Part shown: positions 61,588 through 64,000 of the stretch, one piece after another | How positions within the stretch are numbered: position 1 is the stretch's first letter | How the letters are laid out: every line of letters starts with the position of its first letter | Origin: Azospirillum sp. B21 | GTDB taxonomy: Bacteria; Pseudomonadota; Alphaproteobacteria; Azospirillales; Azospirillaceae | Assembly: GCF_008364825.1 (NCBI RefSeq) | Contig: NZ_VTTO01000003.1 | Location: 434,001-498,000 of the forward strand | Length of the DNA: 64,000 nt | Direction: 5' to 3' | Made by a program: the position numbers and the translations under genes | Notes under the pieces: model-generated | Databases searched by the model: none | What the model was told of the DNA's origin: nothing | The model's input: only the letters and a program-made list of their open reading frames with translations

Positions 61588-62496
61588 TCAGCGCCTCGGC
61601 GTGGTCTCTCCATCCAGCGTCAGCAAGGCGCCGTACAGTTCCGGACGGCGGTCGCGGAAGACCCCCCAGGAGGCGCGCTGGGCGGCGATTCGGTCGAGAT
61701 CGAAGCTCGCGGTCAGCACCGTGCGGCTTTCGCGGTCGGCCTGTGCCACGATCTCGCCCTGCGGCCCGGCGATGAAGGACGAGCCGTAGAAGGTCAGCGC
61801 GCAGCTTTCCCCCGGCTCGACCCCGACGCGGTTGGACGCGACGAGCGGCATTAGGTTGGCGCCGGCATGACCCTGCATCACCCGGGTCCAATGGCCCTGG
61901 CTGTCGATGGAGGAGTCCTGCGGCTCCGACCCGATGGCGGTCGGGTAGAGAAGGATTTCCGCCCCCTTCAACGCCATGACGCGGGCGGTTTCCGGGAACC
62001 ACTGGTCCCAGCAGATGGCGCAGCCGACGGTGGCGTAGCGGGTCTTGAACACCGGGATGCCGGTGTCGCCGGGGCTGAAATAGAACTTCTCCTGATAGCC
62101 CGGTCCGTCGGGAATGTGGGATTTGCGGTAGATGCCCAGCAGGCTGCCGTCCGCATCGACCATGGCCATGGAGTTGTAATAGGCGTTGCGCGCCTTTTCG
62201 AAGAAGCTGACGGGGATCACCACCGACAGCTCGCGCGCCAGAGACCGCATGCGCTCGATCACCGGATGGCCTTCGGCCGGGGCGGCGAGTTCGAACAGCG
62301 ACTGCTTCTGGTCCTTGCAGAAATAGGGGGTCTCGAACAGTTCCTGCGGCAGGATAATTTGCGCGCCCTTTGCAGCCGCCTCGCGAATCAGCGATTCGAC
62401 GCCGTCGACGTTGGCGGCACGGTCCCAACTGCAGGCCATCTGGGTGGCGGCGACGGTGACGGTACGGGACGAGTGGACGGTCGGCGAAGCGGTCAT
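61588..62496 (-). CDS. aguB: N-carbamoylputrescine amidase (nitrilase superfamily)
   Basis: A 302-residue carbon-nitrogen hydrolase. The Glu-Lys-Cys catalytic triad is complete: LPQELFETPYF (Glu), YRKSHIPDG (Lys) and CAICWDQWFPE (Cys). Sequence is very close to AguB, which turns N-carbamoylputrescine into putrescine, CO2 and ammonia in the arginine decarboxylase route. The start ATG 62496 is preferred; the frame is open further upstream but without homology. The partner agmatine deiminase (aguA) is not in the window. Confidence 0.93.
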   Translation of the reverse strand: MTASPTVHSSRTVTVAATQMACSWDRAANVDGVESLIREAAAKGAQIILPQELFETPYFCKDQKQSLFELAAPAEGHPVIERMRSLARELSVVIPVSFFEKARNAYYNSMAMVDADGSLLGIYRKSHIPDGPGYQEKFYFSPGDTGIPVFKTRYATVGCAICWDQWFPETARVMALKGAEILLYPTAIGSEPQDSSIDSQGHWTRVMQGHAGANLMPLVASNRVGVEPGESCALTFYGSSFIAGPQGEIVAQADRESRTVLTASFDLDRIAAQRASWGVFRDRRPELYGALLTLDGETTPRR

Positions 62497-63042
62497 TGCG
62501 GTCGCTGGCTCCTGTTGCGGCGAGTGACTGTGGCGATTGACGTCTGTGTGACCAAAGGTCGCGTCGGATACAAGCGGCAGTACGGGACTCTGCGGGATTT
62601 TAGCGAAATGTTCACATTTCACCGATCCGGCGACACGATCTGCCAAATAAAACCGATCCAAAAGATAATCTTCGCGTCCTTCATCATATGGGGATATGGC
62701 AACCCACGCCTGATCTGAAAAGATCGATTGCACACCAAGCGGCCATGCACCGTATCCGAGCCGCCGTTCTGCTTAAGTTGGACGAAATTTGCCGATCCTT
62801 TGACCGACATATCATTGCATGCCCGCGATCGACGGCTGCGCAATTGATTTGCGCTTTGCACACAGCACGTTATGATTGGATGACGCAGCCAGGACCATTC
62901 GTGTCAAGGTGGTATCACCAGGAAGACATGGATCCGACCGACGCTATGTCGCCAGGTACCCTAAAGGGCAACCGCCCGGCGCTTGCACCCGGTGGGCGGG
63001 AATGGTTGTTGGATCGGTAACGACGGCAGAGAGATTGTCGGT
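62497..63042. other. Gene-free spacer between aguB and MarR genes
   Basis: About 545 bases of lower GC between divergent genes, particularly 62590-62720. It contains the palindrome GAAATG-TTCA-CATTTC (62605-62620), about 110 bases before the aguB start, and a possible promoter for MarR (TTGCGC at 62849, 16-base spacer, TATGAT at 62871). A 110-codon frame at 62688-63020 is not coding-like. Confidence 0.45.
62605..62620. promoter_or_regulatory. Palindrome upstream of aguB
   Basis: GAAATG-TTCA-CATTTC, a perfect 6-base inverted repeat with a 4-base centre in AT-rich DNA of the divergent aguB/MarR spacer. It may bind the MarR regulator encoded nearby or another factor. This is inference. Confidence 0.3.
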
Positions 63043-63558
63043 ATGGAGGCGTCTGTCAAGGGGTGGGAGCCGGAGCGCCCCGACGGTTCAGAGGATGCGG
63101 CTGGTTCGGCCGACGGTGCGTTATCGTTCGTCGTCCGTGACGTGAACCGCGCCTTCGCCCGCGCTCTGCAGACGCGCATCGCGCGGTCGGGCGTCAGCAT
63201 GGGGCAATGGTTCTTCCTGCGCGCCCTATGGGAGGAAGACGGTCTGACCCAACGCGAACTCAGCCACCGCGTCGGCATGATGGAGCCGACCACCGTGACC
63301 GCCGTCAATGTGATGGAGGCGCAGGGGCTGGTCCAGCGGGTGCGCAACAGCCACGACCGCCGCAAGATGAACATCTTCCTGACCGACAAGGGCCGGGCGC
63401 TCCGCGATTCGATGATGCCCAGCGCGTCGGAAATCGCCCAACTCGCCATTCAGGGCATCACGCCGGACGAACTGGACCTGACGCTGGACGTGCTGCGCCG
63501 CGTCGGTGCCAACCTCAATGCCGCCGCGGCGTCCGCCCGCGACGGCGAGGAGGAGTGA
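63043..63558 (+). CDS. MarR family transcriptional regulator
   Basis: A 171-residue MarR regulator. The winged helix is at about residues 45-120: GQWFFLRALWEEDGLTQREL, then SHRVGMMEPTTVTAVNVMEA, and the wing has RNSHDRRKMNIFLTDKGRAL. All match MarR. The first 25 residues are a charged extension. The ligand is unknown. ATG 63043 is preferred; upstream in-frame codons have no ribosome site. The gene diverges from aguB over a long spacer. Confidence 0.9.
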   Translation: MEASVKGWEPERPDGSEDAAGSADGALSFVVRDVNRAFARALQTRIARSGVSMGQWFFLRALWEEDGLTQRELSHRVGMMEPTTVTAVNVMEAQGLVQRVRNSHDRRKMNIFLTDKGRALRDSMMPSASEIAQLAIQGITPDELDLTLDVLRRVGANLNAAAASARDGEEE

Positions 63559-63619
63559 ACCGGGCGGTCTCCCGCCGCCCATCTTCCCGGACGTCAATCT
63601 CCCCGAACCTCAGGCAACC

Positions 63620-64000
63620 TCAATCGTCATCCGGGTCGGGCGGCGGCGGCAGGCTGGCGCCGGTCAGGTTTGCTCCGGTGAATTTGGCGTCGCGGATATT
63701 CGCATCGCTCAGGATCGCACCGGTCAAGTTGGCGTTGGCGAAATCGCAGCCCGACAGGTTGGCTCCGCGCAGATTGGTGCGGATGCAGGACGCGTTGGTC
63801 AGCCGCGCGCCGGTCAAGTTCGCCGCCCACAGCCGGCCGGTCGGCTGGCCGTCCGGCCCCTTGATGTCGACCCAGCCGATGCCGGCCCCGTCCAGCCGCA
63901 CCCCGTCCATGTTGGCGCCGCGCAAGGTGGCGCCATCCAGGATCGCCCCGCCGAGGTCGGCGCCGGCCAGCACCGCTTCGGAGATGTCGCACATGATCAG
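63620..64000 (-). CDS. Pentapeptide repeat protein (possibly partial at window edge)
   Basis: At least 124 residues of tandem pentapeptide repeats, A(D/N)LxG type: AVLAG-ADLGG-AILDG-ATLRG-ANMDG, then after a break GARLT-NASCI and LRGANLSGCDFANANLTGAIL. These fold into a right-handed square beta helix. An insert (GPDGQPTGRLW) breaks the helix in the middle. An ATG lies at 63994, but the frame stays open past the window edge and the first residues fit the repeat register, so the true start may be outside. Function is unknown; some members mimic DNA. Confidence 0.82.
   Translation of the reverse strand: MIMCDISEAVLAGADLGGAILDGATLRGANMDGVRLDGAGIGWVDIKGPDGQPTGRLWAANLTGARLTNASCIRTNLRGANLSGCDFANANLTGAILSDANIRDAKFTGANLTGASLPPPPDPDDD

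Noticed and set aside
62688..63020. A plus-strand frame of 110 codons before the MarR gene
   Set aside because: It has no motif or good ribosome site, overlaps the predicted MarR promoter and contains no conserved-looking segment.

Overview
The window is high-GC, densely coded alphaproteobacterial chromosome. The best fit is a Rhodospirillales member close to Azospirillum. This rests on alphaproteobacterial small families (DUF1013, DUF1192, DUF4169, RHH_4, aa3 oxidase subunit IV, HdaA), a TIGR01841-type phasin, a group III truncated hemoglobin, and a chemoreceptor ending in a PilZ domain like Azospirillum Tlp1. No rRNA, tRNA, insertion sequence, prophage or CRISPR array was found. The genus is inferred from gene content, not from a database search.

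Region by region. (1) 1-8.5 kb: end of fumC, an RHH protein, a DUF599 membrane protein, a PAS/degenerate GGDEF/EAL protein, purEK, a truncated hemoglobin, DUF465 and a phosphofructokinase. (2) 8.5-20 kb: a TPR-glycosyltransferase, beta-carbonic anhydrase, ubiX, a DUF1013 regulator, a quinone oxidoreductase, several small DUF proteins and a 1076-residue AsmA protein. (3) 20-24.4 kb: UbiK, YbjN, proC, YbaK, a TetR regulator, a phasin with a clear promoter/operator, and CsaA. (4) 24.5-29 kb: signalling block with the MCP-PilZ receptor, a LuxR-type protein with a dead receiver, about 1 kb of gene-poor DNA, and a canonical NarL/LuxR response regulator. (5) 29-46 kb: housekeeping block with yfgM-bamB-der, map-nudix-cupin, radA-cvpA-purF, purM-purN, and DUF2066/CDP-alcohol transferase/AI-2E permease/hdaA. 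(6) 46-50 kb: an LdtR-like MarR protein, a 32-residue membrane peptide, an AAA ATPase with a Gly-rich N-terminus, and an N-formylglutamate amidohydrolase. (7) 50-59.6 kb: exopolysaccharide locus. (8) 59.7-64 kb: an acetylpolyamine aminohydrolase-like deacetylase, a SprA-like protein, N-carbamoylputrescine amidase, a MarR regulator and a pentapeptide-repeat protein.

How genes work together. Five purine genes (purE, purK, purF, purM, purN) sit in three transcription units. The exopolysaccharide locus has a plus-strand operon (possible metal-binding exported protein, polymerase/ligase, GT4, Wzz-like protein, GT2). It faces a minus-strand unit (very long SLBB export protein, GT2), with an XRE regulator between them. 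No flippase, priming transferase or tyrosine kinase is present, so the locus is incomplete or relies on distant genes. Cyclic-di-GMP probably links the EAL protein, the MCP-PilZ receptor and exopolysaccharide output.

Most of the window is ordinary core genome. The points most worth a second look are the SLBB protein with eight SLBB-like motifs, the phasin promoter with a palindrome at its predicted start site, the paired live/dead LuxR regulators around a gene-poor spacer with tandem repeated small-ORF starts, the AAA ATPase with its upstream micro-membrane protein, and the GT2 whose C-terminus reads through into the opposite-strand regulator gene.
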